Made by a program: the position numbers and the translations under genes. A DNA stretch of 51,332 bases from Opitutus sp. (GTDB lineage: Bacteria; Verrucomicrobiota; Verrucomicrobiia; Opitutales; Opitutaceae): NCBI GenBank assembly GCA_009695305.1, contig SIBG01000022.1, forward strand, positions 1-51,332. Reading direction: 5' to 3'. The notes beneath the pieces were generated by a model. The model saw only the letters and a program-made list of their open reading frames with translations. It did no database searches and had not been told where the DNA came from. Positions 23,849 to 33,500 of this stretch are shown one piece after another (within the stretch, counting starts at the first letter, position 1; every line of letters starts with the position of its first letter).

Positions 23849-25444
23849 ATGACCCCTCCTACCCCACTCCGCCCGCTCGCGCTCGTGTTCGCCTGCGCGC
23901 TCGGGCTCGCTCCACCGATCGGGGTCAGCGCCGCTGAGCCGGGCGCGGCCGGCCGCCGTCAACCCAACATTCTCTTCGCCATCAGCGACGATCAGTCATG
24001 GCTGCACACCAGCATCAGCGGTGACCGAAACGTGCAGACGCCGGCGTTTGATCGTGTCGCCCGCGAGGGCGTGTTGTTCACTCATTCGTTTTGCGCCAGC
24101 CCGTCCTGCACGCCGTCACGCAGCGCCGTCCTCACCGGGCGGCAGATCTGGCAGATTGGCGAGGCTGGGGTGCTGTATGGGACGCTGCCGAAGGAATACC
24201 CGCCTTTCCCCCATCGGCTGCAGGGCGCGGGTTATCACACGGGATTCACTGGCAAGGGCTGGGGGCCCGGCGAATGGGAGCCGGGCGGGCTGGCGCGCCA
24301 TCCGATCGGTCAGGAATTCAATCAGAAGCTGATGGCTCCGGCCGTCCCCGCCGCGATCGATGCGCGCGACTATGCGGCGAACTTCGAAGAGTTTCTCCAA
24401 GCGCGCCCAGCGGGTGCGCCCTTTTTCTTTTGGTTCGGCGCGACCGAGCCCCATCGCGTTTACGAAAAAGGCGCCGGGGTGAAGGCAGGCAAGCGCACGC
24501 AAGACGTAACGGTGCCGCCCTACTGGCCCGATACGGAGGAGATCCGCAGCGACTTGCTCGACTATGCCCACGAGATCGACTGGTTCGACGCCCACCTGGC
24601 GCGGATGCTCGCCAAACTCGAGGCCATCGGCGAACTGGACAACACCCTCGTCGTCGTCACGAGCGACAACGGCATGCCCTTCCCGCGAGCCAAGACGACG
24701 CTCTACGATCCGGGCGTGCGGATGCCGCTCGCGGTGCGCTGGCCGGGTCGCGTGCCAGCCGGCCGGGTCGTCGATGATTTTGTCAGCCACATCGATTTTG
24801 CGCCCACGTTCCTGGAGGTCGCGGGCGTGGCGGTGCCCGCGCAAATCACGGGCCGCAGCCTCCTACCGGTGTTGACGGCGCGGGGCGCCGGCCGCGTCGA
24901 TCCCGCGCGCGACCGCGTTTACACCGGGCTGGAGCGCCACACCTGGTGCCGGCCGGATGGTGGCACCTATCCGATGCGGGCGATGCGCACGGCGGATTTT
25001 CTCTACATTCGAAATTTCGAGCCTGACCGCTGGCCGACGGGTGGTCCGGAATTTGTTTCCTCGAACAAAACCTTTCACGGCGACGTTGATGGCGCGCCGA
25101 TCAAGGATCTCATGGAGGATCCCGCGAACCAGCAGAAATTCCCGCGGCAATTCGCGCTGTGCTACGGCAAGCGCCCGCTCGAGGAACTCTACGACGTGCG
25201 CCGGGACCCGCACCAAATCAACAATCTCGCCAGCGATCCGGCCCATCGGGCGATCCGGGAAAAACTCTGGCAGCAATTGCGCACTTACTTGGAAAAGACC
25301 GAGGATCCCCGCTGGCAAGGCCGCGACCCGTGGCAGGGCTACCCCTACCGGCAGACCGTCGGCTACGGCGCGACTTTCAACCGGACCCTCAGCGCCGCAG
25401 AGCGAGACGCCGCAGCCGGACGTGGCGCGCACAAGCCGCAGTAG
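23849..25444 (+). CDS. Secreted sulfatase (heparan N-sulfatase-like)
   Basis: 531 residues with a signal peptide (LALVFACALGLAPPIGVSAA). Sulfatase core: PNILFAISDDQSW supplies the metal-binding Asp pair, and SPSCTPSRSAVLTGR contains the C-x-P-S-R formylglycine signature in which Cys is converted to the catalytic aldehyde. GATEPHRVY, VVTSDNGMPFPRAKTTLYDP and GVRMPLAVRWPGRV complete the active site and the alkaline-phosphatase fold. The C-terminal region PLEELYDVRRDPHQINNLA is typical. Enzymes of this branch desulfate glycans. A maturase (FGE or anSME) is required and is not in the window. Convergent with a second sulfatase of a different subfamily. Confidence 0.93.
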   Translation: MTPPTPLRPLALVFACALGLAPPIGVSAAEPGAAGRRQPNILFAISDDQSWLHTSISGDRNVQTPAFDRVAREGVLFTHSFCASPSCTPSRSAVLTGRQIWQIGEAGVLYGTLPKEYPPFPHRLQGAGYHTGFTGKGWGPGEWEPGGLARHPIGQEFNQKLMAPAVPAAIDARDYAANFEEFLQARPAGAPFFFWFGATEPHRVYEKGAGVKAGKRTQDVTVPPYWPDTEEIRSDLLDYAHEIDWFDAHLARMLAKLEAIGELDNTLVVVTSDNGMPFPRAKTTLYDPGVRMPLAVRWPGRVPAGRVVDDFVSHIDFAPTFLEVAGVAVPAQITGRSLLPVLTARGAGRVDPARDRVYTGLERHTWCRPDGGTYPMRAMRTADFLYIRNFEPDRWPTGGPEFVSSNKTFHGDVDGAPIKDLMEDPANQQKFPRQFALCYGKRPLEELYDVRRDPHQINNLASDPAHRAIREKLWQQLRTYLEKTEDPRWQGRDPWQGYPYRQTVGYGATFNRTLSAAERDAAAGRGAHKPQ

Positions 25445-25477
25445 GTCGCCGAAGGAAACGCGATTTCAGTTTTTCCA

Positions 25478-25504
25478 ACGACGGATGACCATACGACGGA
25501 TGAC
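25478..25504. repeat. Tandem 12-bp direct repeat
   Basis: ACGACGGATGAC occurs at 25478-25489 and again at 25493-25504, a 15-bp period, in the spacer between the two convergent sulfatase genes. No function is assigned. Confidence 0.5.
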
Positions 25505-25505
25505 G

Positions 25506-25542
25506 CACCGGGCCGGAGCAGGGCGGGACCGCTCGGCCCGTG
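25506..25542. terminator. GC-rich hairpin between convergent sulfatase genes
   Basis: The arms CACCGGGCCGGAGC and GCTCGGCCCGTG pair over 12 bp with single-base bulges around a 13-nt loop. It lies between two gene 3' ends and could terminate transcription from both sides. No U-tract is evident, so intrinsic termination is uncertain. Confidence 0.35.
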
Positions 25543-25592
25543 AAATCTAGAGCCAGAACTCGGCCGCACGCAGCTCGGCGCCCCCACCAGTG

Positions 25593-27038
25593 CTAATTCG
25601 CCTTCTTTCGTTTCCCGCCTTTGACGCCCGTGTTCGCTTCGCCTTCTTCGGCACCCTGCCCGCGCCGGCCGCCGATGTCGGCATGGTTCTTGGCCGGCAG
25701 CAGCGAACGTAGCTTGGCGAGCTGCGCGGCATATTCTGGCTTGGCGGCGAGATTCGTCCACTCGTTGGGATCTTTCGCCTCCTGATAAAGTTCTTCGTCG
25801 CCGTTTTCGTAGTGAATATAACGCCAATCCTCCGTGCGCACCGTGTGATTCCCGAATCGAAAGGTCGTCATGGCTGGCAGGTCCCACGGTGCTTGCGGGT
25901 TCGTGAGCAAAGCGCGGATGCTCCGCCCCTCGACATGGCTCGGGGTGGGGATGCCGCATAAATCGGTGAGCGTCGGGTAGACCGACATGAGATCCACGGT
26001 GCGATCGCACACGGCGCCGGGCTTGGTGACGCCAGGCACGACCCAGATCGTCGGTTGGCGGGTGGCTTCCTCCCAGAGAGTAAACTTCCGCCAGTGGTGC
26101 TTCTCACCGAGATGCCAGCCATGGTCGCTCCACAGACAGATGATCGTGTTGTCTTTATAGGCGGATTTTTCAAAGGCATCAAGCAGCCGGCCAATGTTCA
26201 TGTCCGTGTAGGCGATGGCGGCGAGGTAGCCTTGGATCGCTTCCTTCCAGCGGCCGGACTTCAACATCGGCTCGTGGTCCGTGGCGGGATGCGCCATCCG
26301 GAGCGCGGCAGGCGGGAGATCGTCGAGGTCGTTTTCGAGGTAAGGTGGGAGCTGAATGGTGGCCAGGGGGAACAGGTCGTAGTATTTTTTCGGCACGTTC
26401 CAGGGCATGTGCGGCTTGTGCAGCCCGACGGCGAGAAAGAGCGGTTGATCCCGTTTCCGGCCGAGCTGGTCGATCCCATAGCTCGTGATCCGCCAGTCGT
26501 TGAGGTCTTCATCTTTACAATCGAGTGGAGCGAATTTTATCCCGCCCACGCCGTCGCTCTGGCCAGCGGGCACCTTCGGCATGCCGCCTTCGTTCTTGAG
26601 GTAGTCGTCCCACTCGCTGGGCCGCGCATAGGCTTCGTGATAAATTTTGCCGGAACCGCACACATAGTAACCGGCCTTCCGAAACGCGGAAGTGAGCGGC
26701 TTGTCCTCGGAAATGACCGGACGCCAGTCATTGCCATTGTCGTAGACGCCGGTCGTGAACGGTCGGAGGCCGGACATCAGCGCCGTGCGCGATGGATTGC
26801 ACACGGGCGCCGCGCAATAGCTGCGGGTGAACGTCATGCCCATCCGGGCGAGACGGTCGAGGTTCGGGGTTTTCGTCTGAGGGTTGTGGCCGAGAAAGCC
26901 CACCCAGTCGCGCAGGTCGTCGATGGCGATGAACAGGACATTTGGGCGCGCGGCATCCGCGGCCTGGGCGGTGCCCAGCAGGACGCCCAGCCAGGCCAGG
27001 ACAACCAGCGGGCGGAGGAAGCGAAGGAGGGACAGCAT
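25593..27038 (-). CDS. Secreted sulfatase (iduronate-2-sulfatase-like)
   Basis: 481 residues from the ATG at 27038; the frame is open further upstream, but that part lies over the tRNA-Cys gene. Signal peptide LRPLVVLAWLGVLLGTAQAA. Core motifs are PNVLFIAIDDLRDW, CAAPVCNPSRTALMSG (formylglycine signature C-x-P-S-R), LFLAVGLHKPHMPWNVPKKY, ICLWSDHGWHLGEKHHWRKF and TLWEEATRQPTIW. The KPHxPW and DHGWHLGEK elements are characteristic of iduronate-2-sulfatase-like enzymes. It ends in a Lys/Arg-rich tail. Likely periplasmic or extracellular glycan desulfation. Confidence 0.94.
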   Translation of the reverse strand: MLSLLRFLRPLVVLAWLGVLLGTAQAADAARPNVLFIAIDDLRDWVGFLGHNPQTKTPNLDRLARMGMTFTRSYCAAPVCNPSRTALMSGLRPFTTGVYDNGNDWRPVISEDKPLTSAFRKAGYYVCGSGKIYHEAYARPSEWDDYLKNEGGMPKVPAGQSDGVGGIKFAPLDCKDEDLNDWRITSYGIDQLGRKRDQPLFLAVGLHKPHMPWNVPKKYYDLFPLATIQLPPYLENDLDDLPPAALRMAHPATDHEPMLKSGRWKEAIQGYLAAIAYTDMNIGRLLDAFEKSAYKDNTIICLWSDHGWHLGEKHHWRKFTLWEEATRQPTIWVVPGVTKPGAVCDRTVDLMSVYPTLTDLCGIPTPSHVEGRSIRALLTNPQAPWDLPAMTTFRFGNHTVRTEDWRYIHYENGDEELYQEAKDPNEWTNLAAKPEYAAQLAKLRSLLPAKNHADIGGRRGQGAEEGEANTGVKGGKRKKAN

Positions 27039-27073
27039 GGTTTGGGGGCGGACGGGGGTTGGCCGACGATTCT

Positions 27074-27148
27074 TGGAGGCGCGGGCCGGAATTGAACCGG
27101 CGCATAGAGGTTTTGCAGACCTCGGCCTTACCACTTGGCTACCGCGCC
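27074..27148 (-). tRNA. tRNA-Cys (GCA)
   Basis: Acceptor stem GGCGCGG/CCGCGCC, anticodon loop CTGCAAA (anticodon GCA), T-loop GGTTCAATTCC. The discriminator is U, as usual for tRNA-Cys, and CCA is encoded at the 3' end (27074-27076). Confidence 0.97.
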
Positions 27149-27268
27149 CTACCCCAAGAGTCGCGGACGTTGCAGGAAAAGAAATCCCCGCGCAAGCGCC
27201 GAAATGAAATCGCCCGATACCGCGCTTGCGGCCCCGCGCCTTTCGCCCTTAGCCATTAGCCCGCGCCC

Positions 27269-28048
27269 ATGCCCACCACTGTCTTCACCATCGCCAACCA
27301 AAAAGGCGGCGTCGGTAAAACCACCACCGCGGTCAACCTCGCCGCCGCGCTGGCCGAGAAAAAAATTCACACCCTCCTCGTCGATCTCGACCCCCAGGCC
27401 AATGCCACGAGCGCCGTCGGCGCCGAGAAGCAGGCCGGCAAGAGCCTCTACGGCCCCCTCCGCGGCGAGGGCTCGATCTTCGAGATGATCGTGCCGACGG
27501 CCTACGAGCACCTCGCGCTGGTCCCCAGCGAGGAAGACCTGGCCGCCGCCGAGATCGAGCTCGCGCAGATGGAAAATTACCTGATGAAGCTGCGCACCGT
27601 GCTCGCGCCCGTGCGCGCCTCGAACGGCTACCGCGTCATCATCATCGACTGCCCGCCCGCCCTCGGCATGCTCTCGATGAACAGCCTCGCCGCCGCCGAC
27701 CAGCTCCTCATCACCCTCCAGTGCGAATACCTGGCCCTCGAGGGCCTCGGCCAGATCCTCCGCAATGTTGAGCGCCTCAAGAGCGCCCACATCAACGACA
27801 CCTTGGAACTCGGCGGCATCGTGATGACGATGTTCGACTCGCGCATCAATCTCGCGAAACAAGTCGTGGATGAGGTGAAGCAACATCTGCCGGACAAGAT
27901 CTTCCGCACCGTCATCCCGCGCACGGTGCGCCTCAGTGAGGCGCCGAGCTTCGGCAAGCCCATCTTCGCCTACGACCCGCAGGGCATCGGCGCCGTCGCC
28001 TACCGCAGCCTCGCGACGGAAGTCATCGAGCGCTTTGGGCTGAAGTAA
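27269..28048 (+). CDS. parA: Chromosome-partitioning ATPase ParA/Soj
   Basis: 259 residues. Deviant Walker A motif KGGVGKTTT with the signature lysine near the N-terminus (ANQKGGVGKTTTAVNLAAAL), then LLVDLDPQANATSAVG and IIIDCPPALGMLSMN as Walker B region. VMTMFDSRINLAKQVVDEVK and TVRLSEAPSFGKPIFAYDP are typical of the Soj branch. It drives origin segregation together with ParB-parS. No parB gene follows here; two permease genes do, which is atypical. The normal length and complete motifs indicate a functional gene. Confidence 0.95.
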   Translation: MPTTVFTIANQKGGVGKTTTAVNLAAALAEKKIHTLLVDLDPQANATSAVGAEKQAGKSLYGPLRGEGSIFEMIVPTAYEHLALVPSEEDLAAAEIELAQMENYLMKLRTVLAPVRASNGYRVIIIDCPPALGMLSMNSLAAADQLLITLQCEYLALEGLGQILRNVERLKSAHINDTLELGGIVMTMFDSRINLAKQVVDEVKQHLPDKIFRTVIPRTVRLSEAPSFGKPIFAYDPQGIGAVAYRSLATEVIERFGLK

Positions 28049-28052
28049 TTCA

Positions 28053-28144
28053 GGGACCACATGACCTGGCAGCCGAAAACGTTTCCCTTATCTCGTTCCT
28101 CGACCAGCGTCCCTTGGCCGTTTGGTCTCTGGTCGTTTGGTCCC
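28053..28144. repeat. Nested inverted repeats after parA
   Basis: An outer pair GGGACCA (28053-28059) / TGGTCCC (28138-28144) encloses GACCAG (28102-28107) / CTGGTC (28129-28134), plus two copies of GTTTGGTC. It lies in the spacer between parA and the permease genes and could fold as RNA. The stems are short, so it may be incidental. Confidence 0.3.
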
Positions 28145-28152
28145 GTCCGCTG

Positions 28153-28962
28153 ATGTTCGCCTCGCTGACCAAATACCATCAGGCCTTCCTCGTCGGGCTG
28201 CAGAGCAATCTCGTTTACCGGATGAATTTCGCGGTGCGGGGCTTCTTCTCGCTCTTCCATCTTGCGGTCGTGTTCATCCTCTGGGGCGCGGCCTTCGCCC
28301 ACTCGCCGTCGATCGGCGGCTTCAACTTTGGCCAGACGCTCACCTACTTCCTCGTGATGCTCGTCATGCAGTTTTTCGTCGGCGCCTTCAACGAGGACTA
28401 CCAGATCAGCGAGGAAATCCGCAACGGTCTCATCAACCAGTTCCTCCTGAAGCCGATCAATTATTTCCTCTACCGGTTCAGCATCTTCCTCGCCGCCCGG
28501 CTCGTCACCGGCGTCCTCGTGCTGCTGCCGCTCCTCGTCGCCATTCCCCTCCTCAAAGATTACCTGACCCTGCCCCATGAGTGGTGGCGGCTCGCGCTCG
28601 GCGTGCCGGCAATGGCGCTCTCCGCGCTCATCCAATTCAGCATCGCCTACTGCTTCGGGATGCTGACGTTTTGGTTTCTGGAGATCCAGGGCTTCGTCAT
28701 TCTTTCCATGGCGGTCGAATCGCTCCTCGGCGGCCAGATGTTTCCCCTCGACCTGATGCCTGGGTGGATTTTTCGCACCGCGCAGTTCCTGCCGTTTTAC
28801 TACCAGACATATTTTCCCACCGCGATTTTCACCGGCCGCATCGATTTTTCAACCGCCGTCCAGGGCTTCGGCCTTCAGCTCGGCTGGGTGATTGTCCTGC
28901 TCGCCATCAACCAGCTGCTCTGGGTGCGCGGCCTCCGCCGCCACACCGCCGTCGGCGGATGA
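28153..28962 (+). CDS. ABC-2-type transporter permease (first of pair)
   Basis: About 269 residues from the ATG at 28153. Six hydrophobic segments can be read: FFSLFHLAVVFILWGAAF, LTYFLVMLVMQFFVG, LVTGVLVLLPLLVAIPLL, LALGVPAMALSALIQFSIAY, FVILSMAVESLLGG and LGWVIVLLAINQLLWV. The motif ISEEIRNGLINQFLLKPINY is characteristic of the ABC-2 permease family encoded as pairs with a NatA/BcrA-type ATPase. Its partner starts 7 nt downstream. The ATPase gene is not next to it. Export substrate is unknown. Confidence 0.88.
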   Translation: MFASLTKYHQAFLVGLQSNLVYRMNFAVRGFFSLFHLAVVFILWGAAFAHSPSIGGFNFGQTLTYFLVMLVMQFFVGAFNEDYQISEEIRNGLINQFLLKPINYFLYRFSIFLAARLVTGVLVLLPLLVAIPLLKDYLTLPHEWWRLALGVPAMALSALIQFSIAYCFGMLTFWFLEIQGFVILSMAVESLLGGQMFPLDLMPGWIFRTAQFLPFYYQTYFPTAIFTGRIDFSTAVQGFGLQLGWVIVLLAINQLLWVRGLRRHTAVGG

Positions 28963-28969
28963 ACCGATC

Positions 28970-29758
28970 ATGATGCACTACCTGAAAATCTGGCTCGCCA
29001 GCGCCCGCTACTCGGTGGTGCGGACGCTGATGTTCCGTTTCGATTTTTTCCTCTGGGCCATGGTGGAGCTTTTCTGGATGAGCGTAAACCTGCTCATGAT
29101 CTCTGTAATCTACCAGCACACCGACTCCGTCGCCGGCTGGAGCAAATACGAGATGCTCCTGCTCGTCGGCACGTCGCTGCTCGTGCAGCGTTTTCTCATG
29201 GGCTTTTTCTGGAGCAGCCTCTTTGAGATGGGTCGCAACATCCGCAGCGGGCACTTCGACTTCTTCCTCGCCCAGCCCGGCAACATCCTGTTCATGGCCT
29301 CCACGCGCAAGCTCGACCCCGACGGCCTGATGAACTCGTTCGTCGCGATGGGCGTCGTCGCCTACTCCGCGCACCGGCTCGGCCTGCACCCCGGCGCCCT
29401 CGACCTCGTGCTCTATGCGTGCATGATTTTCTGCGGCCTCATCATCCACTATAGCATGCTCGTCCTCACGATCTCCCTGGCGTTCTGGCTCACGAGCGCG
29501 CAGGGCATCGAGGGGAGTTACTTCACGCTGTCAGAATTTTCCCGCCTGCCGCGGGAGGCGTTCAAGGGTCTCGCCAGCGTGCTCTTCGTCTGGCTACTGC
29601 CCGTCGTCGTCGTGAGCAACGCCCCGGCCCGCGTCCTGCTTCACGGCTTCCAGCCGGCGTGGGTGCTCGCCCTGCTCGCCGCCACGGTCGTATGGTTTAC
29701 CACGGCCGTGTTCGTCTTTAACCGCGGCGCCCGCCGCTACGCCAGCGCCAGCTCATGA
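28970..29758 (+). CDS. ABC-2-type transporter permease (second of pair)
   Basis: 262 residues from the ATG at 28970 (a second ATG follows directly). It has the same architecture as its neighbour: an N-terminal amphipathic segment, then hydrophobic helices (FFLWAMVELFWMSVNLLMIS, MLLLVGTSLLVQRFLMGFFW, LVLYACMIFCGLIIHYSMLV, ASVLFVWLLPVVVVSNAPA, LALLAATVVWFTTAVFVF). The motif MGRNIRSGHFDFFLAQPGNI corresponds to the RNGLINQFLLKP element in the partner. The two probably form a heterodimeric channel. The stop overlaps the rnc start by 4 nt. Confidence 0.88.
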   Translation: MMHYLKIWLASARYSVVRTLMFRFDFFLWAMVELFWMSVNLLMISVIYQHTDSVAGWSKYEMLLLVGTSLLVQRFLMGFFWSSLFEMGRNIRSGHFDFFLAQPGNILFMASTRKLDPDGLMNSFVAMGVVAYSAHRLGLHPGALDLVLYACMIFCGLIIHYSMLVLTISLAFWLTSAQGIEGSYFTLSEFSRLPREAFKGLASVLFVWLLPVVVVSNAPARVLLHGFQPAWVLALLAATVVWFTTAVFVFNRGARRYASASS

Positions 29759-30441
29759 GCGGGTTCCTCGCCCAGCTTCAGGCGCGCCTCGCCTACCCGT
29801 TTCGCGATGCGCATCTCCTCGAACGCGCCGTCACGCACAGCTCGTTCCTGCCGAACCACCCCGCGGTCGCCGAGAGCAACCAGCGGCTCGAATTTCTGGG
29901 TGACGCCGTCCTTCAACTCGTGCTGACCGAGGCGCTCTTTCAACTTTTCCCCGGGGACCGCGAGGGTCTGCTGAGCAAACGCCGGGCGGCGCTCGCCAAC
30001 GGCGTATTTCTCGCGCGCCTCGCCCGCGAGATCGGCCTCGACGCCTGCCTGCGCCTCGGGACCGGCGAAGAAGCGAGCGGCGGTCGCGCCCGCAGCGCCG
30101 CCCTCGAGGATGCGTTCGAGGCGCTCGTCGGCGCGCTCTACCTCGACAGCGATCTGGCGACCACCCGTCGCGTCGTGCTCCGCCTCTACGGCGATCTGCC
30201 GGCGCGACTCGCTGCGACCGAGGCCACCGAGAACCCCAAGGGCCGCCTCCAGGAACTCGTCCAACCCGTCCACGGCAACGACGCCCTCCGCTACGACGTC
30301 ACCCGCGTCGACGGCGAGGACCACGCCCGCGAATTCGAGGTCGCCGTCTTTCTGCTCGACCGCGCCCTTGGCACCGGCCGCGGCAGTTCGAAAAAACTCG
30401 CCGAAGAAGCCGCCGCCCGAGAAGCGCTGAAGAATTTGTAG
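29755..30441 (+). CDS. rnc: Ribonuclease III
   Basis: 228 residues, the normal length. The catalytic signature NQRLEFLGDAVLQ carries the metal-binding Glu and Asp, and ALEDAFEALVGALYLD supplies the second acidic pair. The C-terminal double-stranded RNA-binding domain begins at NPKGRLQELVQ and ends GSSKKLAEEAAAREALKNL. Processes rRNA precursors and cuts double-stranded RNA. Translationally coupled to the upstream permease by an ATGA overlap. Confidence 0.97.
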   Translation: MSGFLAQLQARLAYPFRDAHLLERAVTHSSFLPNHPAVAESNQRLEFLGDAVLQLVLTEALFQLFPGDREGLLSKRRAALANGVFLARLAREIGLDACLRLGTGEEASGGRARSAALEDAFEALVGALYLDSDLATTRRVVLRLYGDLPARLAATEATENPKGRLQELVQPVHGNDALRYDVTRVDGEDHAREFEVAVFLLDRALGTGRGSSKKLAEEAAAREALKNL

Positions 30442-30506
30442 GCCGCTGGCCGGCCGGCGATGGCCCTGGCCGTATCGCCGGCTCGCCGACTCCTACCTTC
30501 CGCATC

Positions 30507-33500
30507 ATGCCCCTCTCCACCGTTGCGCGCACGAAGCTCACCGGCATCTGCCCGCCCGCGCGTGGCGCGGTCGTCGCCGAGCTTGGGCGCGCGCACCCGA
30601 CGCCCGTGTGGATCGTCGTGGCCGAGGATTTGAAGGCCGCCGAGCATCTCGCGGAGGACATCGCCTTTTTCCACGCCGCGTCCGGCGACCCACGGCCACA
30701 GGCGACACTCGTGTTCCCCGAGTCGATGCCTGACAGCCGCGACCTGCGCGAGGCGTTCGCCGCGTCGAGCGACCGCCTCACCGTCCTTTCCCGGCTGCGG
30801 GCCACCCGCGGGTTCACCAGCACGCCGGACACCCTCGTCGTCGTGACCACGCCCGCCGCATTGCTGCAAGCCGTGCCCGCGCTGGAGGAATTCGCCGCCC
30901 GTGAGCTCACGCTCACGCGCGGGCAGTCGCCACCGTTTCAAGCCCTGCTCGCCCAGCTCCAGCAACTCGACTACGATTCCGAGGCCGTCTGCGAGGCGCC
31001 GGGCCATTACGCGATCCGCGGCGGTATCATCGACGTCTATCCGGTGACGGCGAACCAGCCCTACCGGCTCGATTTTTTTGGCGATGAGCTGGAAGAGATT
31101 CGTGAATTTGATCCGGTCACGCAGCGGTCGGGCGCCAGCGTCGATCGCATCACGCTCGCCGCTTCGCCGCGGGTGAAACTCGGCGAGTCAAGGACCGGAT
31201 TGGCCGGCTACCTCACGCCCAGCGCCCAGCTGCTGTTCGTTGAGCCCGCCGCGCTCGAGGAGGAATTCAGCGCGTTTGCCCGTGAAGGCACGGACGGACT
31301 CACCCCGCTGCTGGAAAAGTGCGCCGCCGCGTTCGGCGTCAGCGATCTCGATGAGGCCAGCGCACTCTTCGACGCGGGTGCGGCCGAAGCGACGTGGGAC
31401 ACCGAGAGCCTCGCCCATCATCGCAGCTATCCGGACGGGGCGCTGGTCGCGCAGGAGCGGCTGCAGGTCGAGGACGACTCGCGGCGGACCTTCCTCCGGC
31501 AAGTCGTCGCGTGGCGGCAGGCGGGCTACGAGGTGGCGTTCGTGGTCTCGAAGGAAGGCGAGGAACGACGCGTGCGCGAAATCCTCGACGAAGATCCGAA
31601 GCTGAAAACCATCAAACCGCGGTTTCTCCGCGGCACCCTCAACGAGGGTTTCCGGGTCACCTACCGCCCATCGGCCCGGTTGGGCCTGGCCAACGACGCC
31701 ACCGGTCTCGTTTTTGTCACCGAGACGGAAATCTTCGGTCGCCAGCGCCAGCGCCGGCCCTCGCTCAACCTCCGCGTCACGGCCCAGCGCGCGCAAATCG
31801 ACCAGTTGCTCGACTTCGCTGAGCTGGTCGAAGGCGACTTCGTCGTGCACCTCCAGCATGGCATCGCACTTTACCGCGGCCTGACCAAGCTCGACACCGC
31901 GCAGGGCCTGCGCGAGGTCATCTCGCTGGAGTTCGACGATCACGTGACGCTACACGTGCCGCTCCAGGAGTCCCACCTCATCAGCCGCTACGTCGGTCTC
32001 AGCAAGGCGAAGCCCCAGCTCGGCCGCATCGGCTCGGGTCGCTGGGAGAAAGCGCGGCAGGCCGCCGAGCGCGCGACCATTGATCTCGCGGCCGAGCTCC
32101 TGCGCATCCACGCCGCCCGCGAGGCGGAGCCCGGCCACGCTTTTCCCGAGGACACGACGTGGCAGAAGGAATTTGAGGCGTCGTTTCCATTCACCGAGAC
32201 CCGCGACCAACTCAAGGCCATCCACGAAACGAAAGCCGACATGGAGCGCACGCGCCCGATGGACCGGCTGATTTGCGGCGATGTCGGCTTTGGCAAGACC
32301 GAGGTCGCCATCCGCGCCGCGTTCAAGGCCGTGCAGGGCGGACGGCAGGTGGCGGTGCTCGTGCCGACCACGGTGCTCGCCCAGCAGCACCTCAACACGT
32401 TTCGCGAACGCATGGCCGGCTATCCGGTCGCCGTGGAAATGGTCAGCCGCTTTCGCTCGCGCGCGGAGCAAAAGCAAATCCTCACGGCCACCACCGCCGG
32501 CCAAGTTGACATCCTGATCGGCACGCACCGGCTGCTGCAACGCGATGTGGTCTTCCGCGAGCTCGGACTCGTCGTGATCGACGAGGAGCAGCGTTTCGGG
32601 GTGAAGCACAAAGAGGTGTTCAAGCGGATGCGCGCGACCGTGGATGTGCTGTCGATGAGCGCGACCCCGATTCCCCGCACGCTCTACCTCGCGCTGACCA
32701 GCGCCCGTGATCTCAGCGTCATCGAGACGGCGCCGACCAACCGCCATCCGATCCAGACAATCGTCAAGACCTACGACGAGAAAGTCGTCGTGGACGCCGT
32801 GCACTACGAAATCCGCCGCGGCGGCCAGGTATTTTACCTGCACAACCGGGTGCAGACGATCGACCTCGTAGCCGCCCGGCTGCGCGCGCTGCTGCCCGGG
32901 CTCAGCATCGGCGTCGGGCACGGCCAGATGGGGGCGGACGCGCTGGAGCACATGATGACCGACTTTGTCGCGGGCAAATATCAGGTGCTCGTCTGCACCA
33001 CGATCATCGAGAGCGGACTCGATATTCCGAACTGCAACACCATCCTCATCGAGGGCGCGGACCGCTTCGGGCTCTCGCAGCTCTATCAGCTCCGCGGTCG
33101 GGTGGGTCGCTTCAAGCATCAGGCTTACGCCTATCTCCTGCTCCATCGCCACACGCGGCTGCTCGAGGTCGCCCGCCAGCGCCTCACCGCGATGCGCCAG
33201 CACAACCAGCTCGGAGCCGGTTTCCGGATCGCGATGCGCGACCTCGAGCTGCGGGGCGCCGGCAACCTCCTCGGGGCCGAACAGAGCGGGCACATCGTAG
33301 GGGTCGGCTTCGAGCTTTATTGCCAGCTGCTCCGCCAGTCGGTCGCACGGTTGAAAGGCGACAAGACCGCCGCCGCCATCCGCGCCAACGTAAAACTCGA
33401 CTTCGTCTTCGTCGGCGAGGGTGCCGGCGCCTCCGCCCGCGCCACCCCGGGCAGCGGCCGGCACGAGGACAGTTACACGGCCATCCGCGACGCCGAAGAG

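Noticed and set aside
23478..23852. A 124-codon frame on the plus strand before the sulfatase
   Set aside because: The composition is Arg/Thr/Gly-rich with no recognisable motif and it overlaps the sulfatase start; treated as non-coding.
27039..27134. Longer N-terminus of the iduronate-2-sulfatase-like gene
   Set aside because: The extension is a translation of the tRNA-Cys gene; the ATG at 27038 gives a proper signal peptide.
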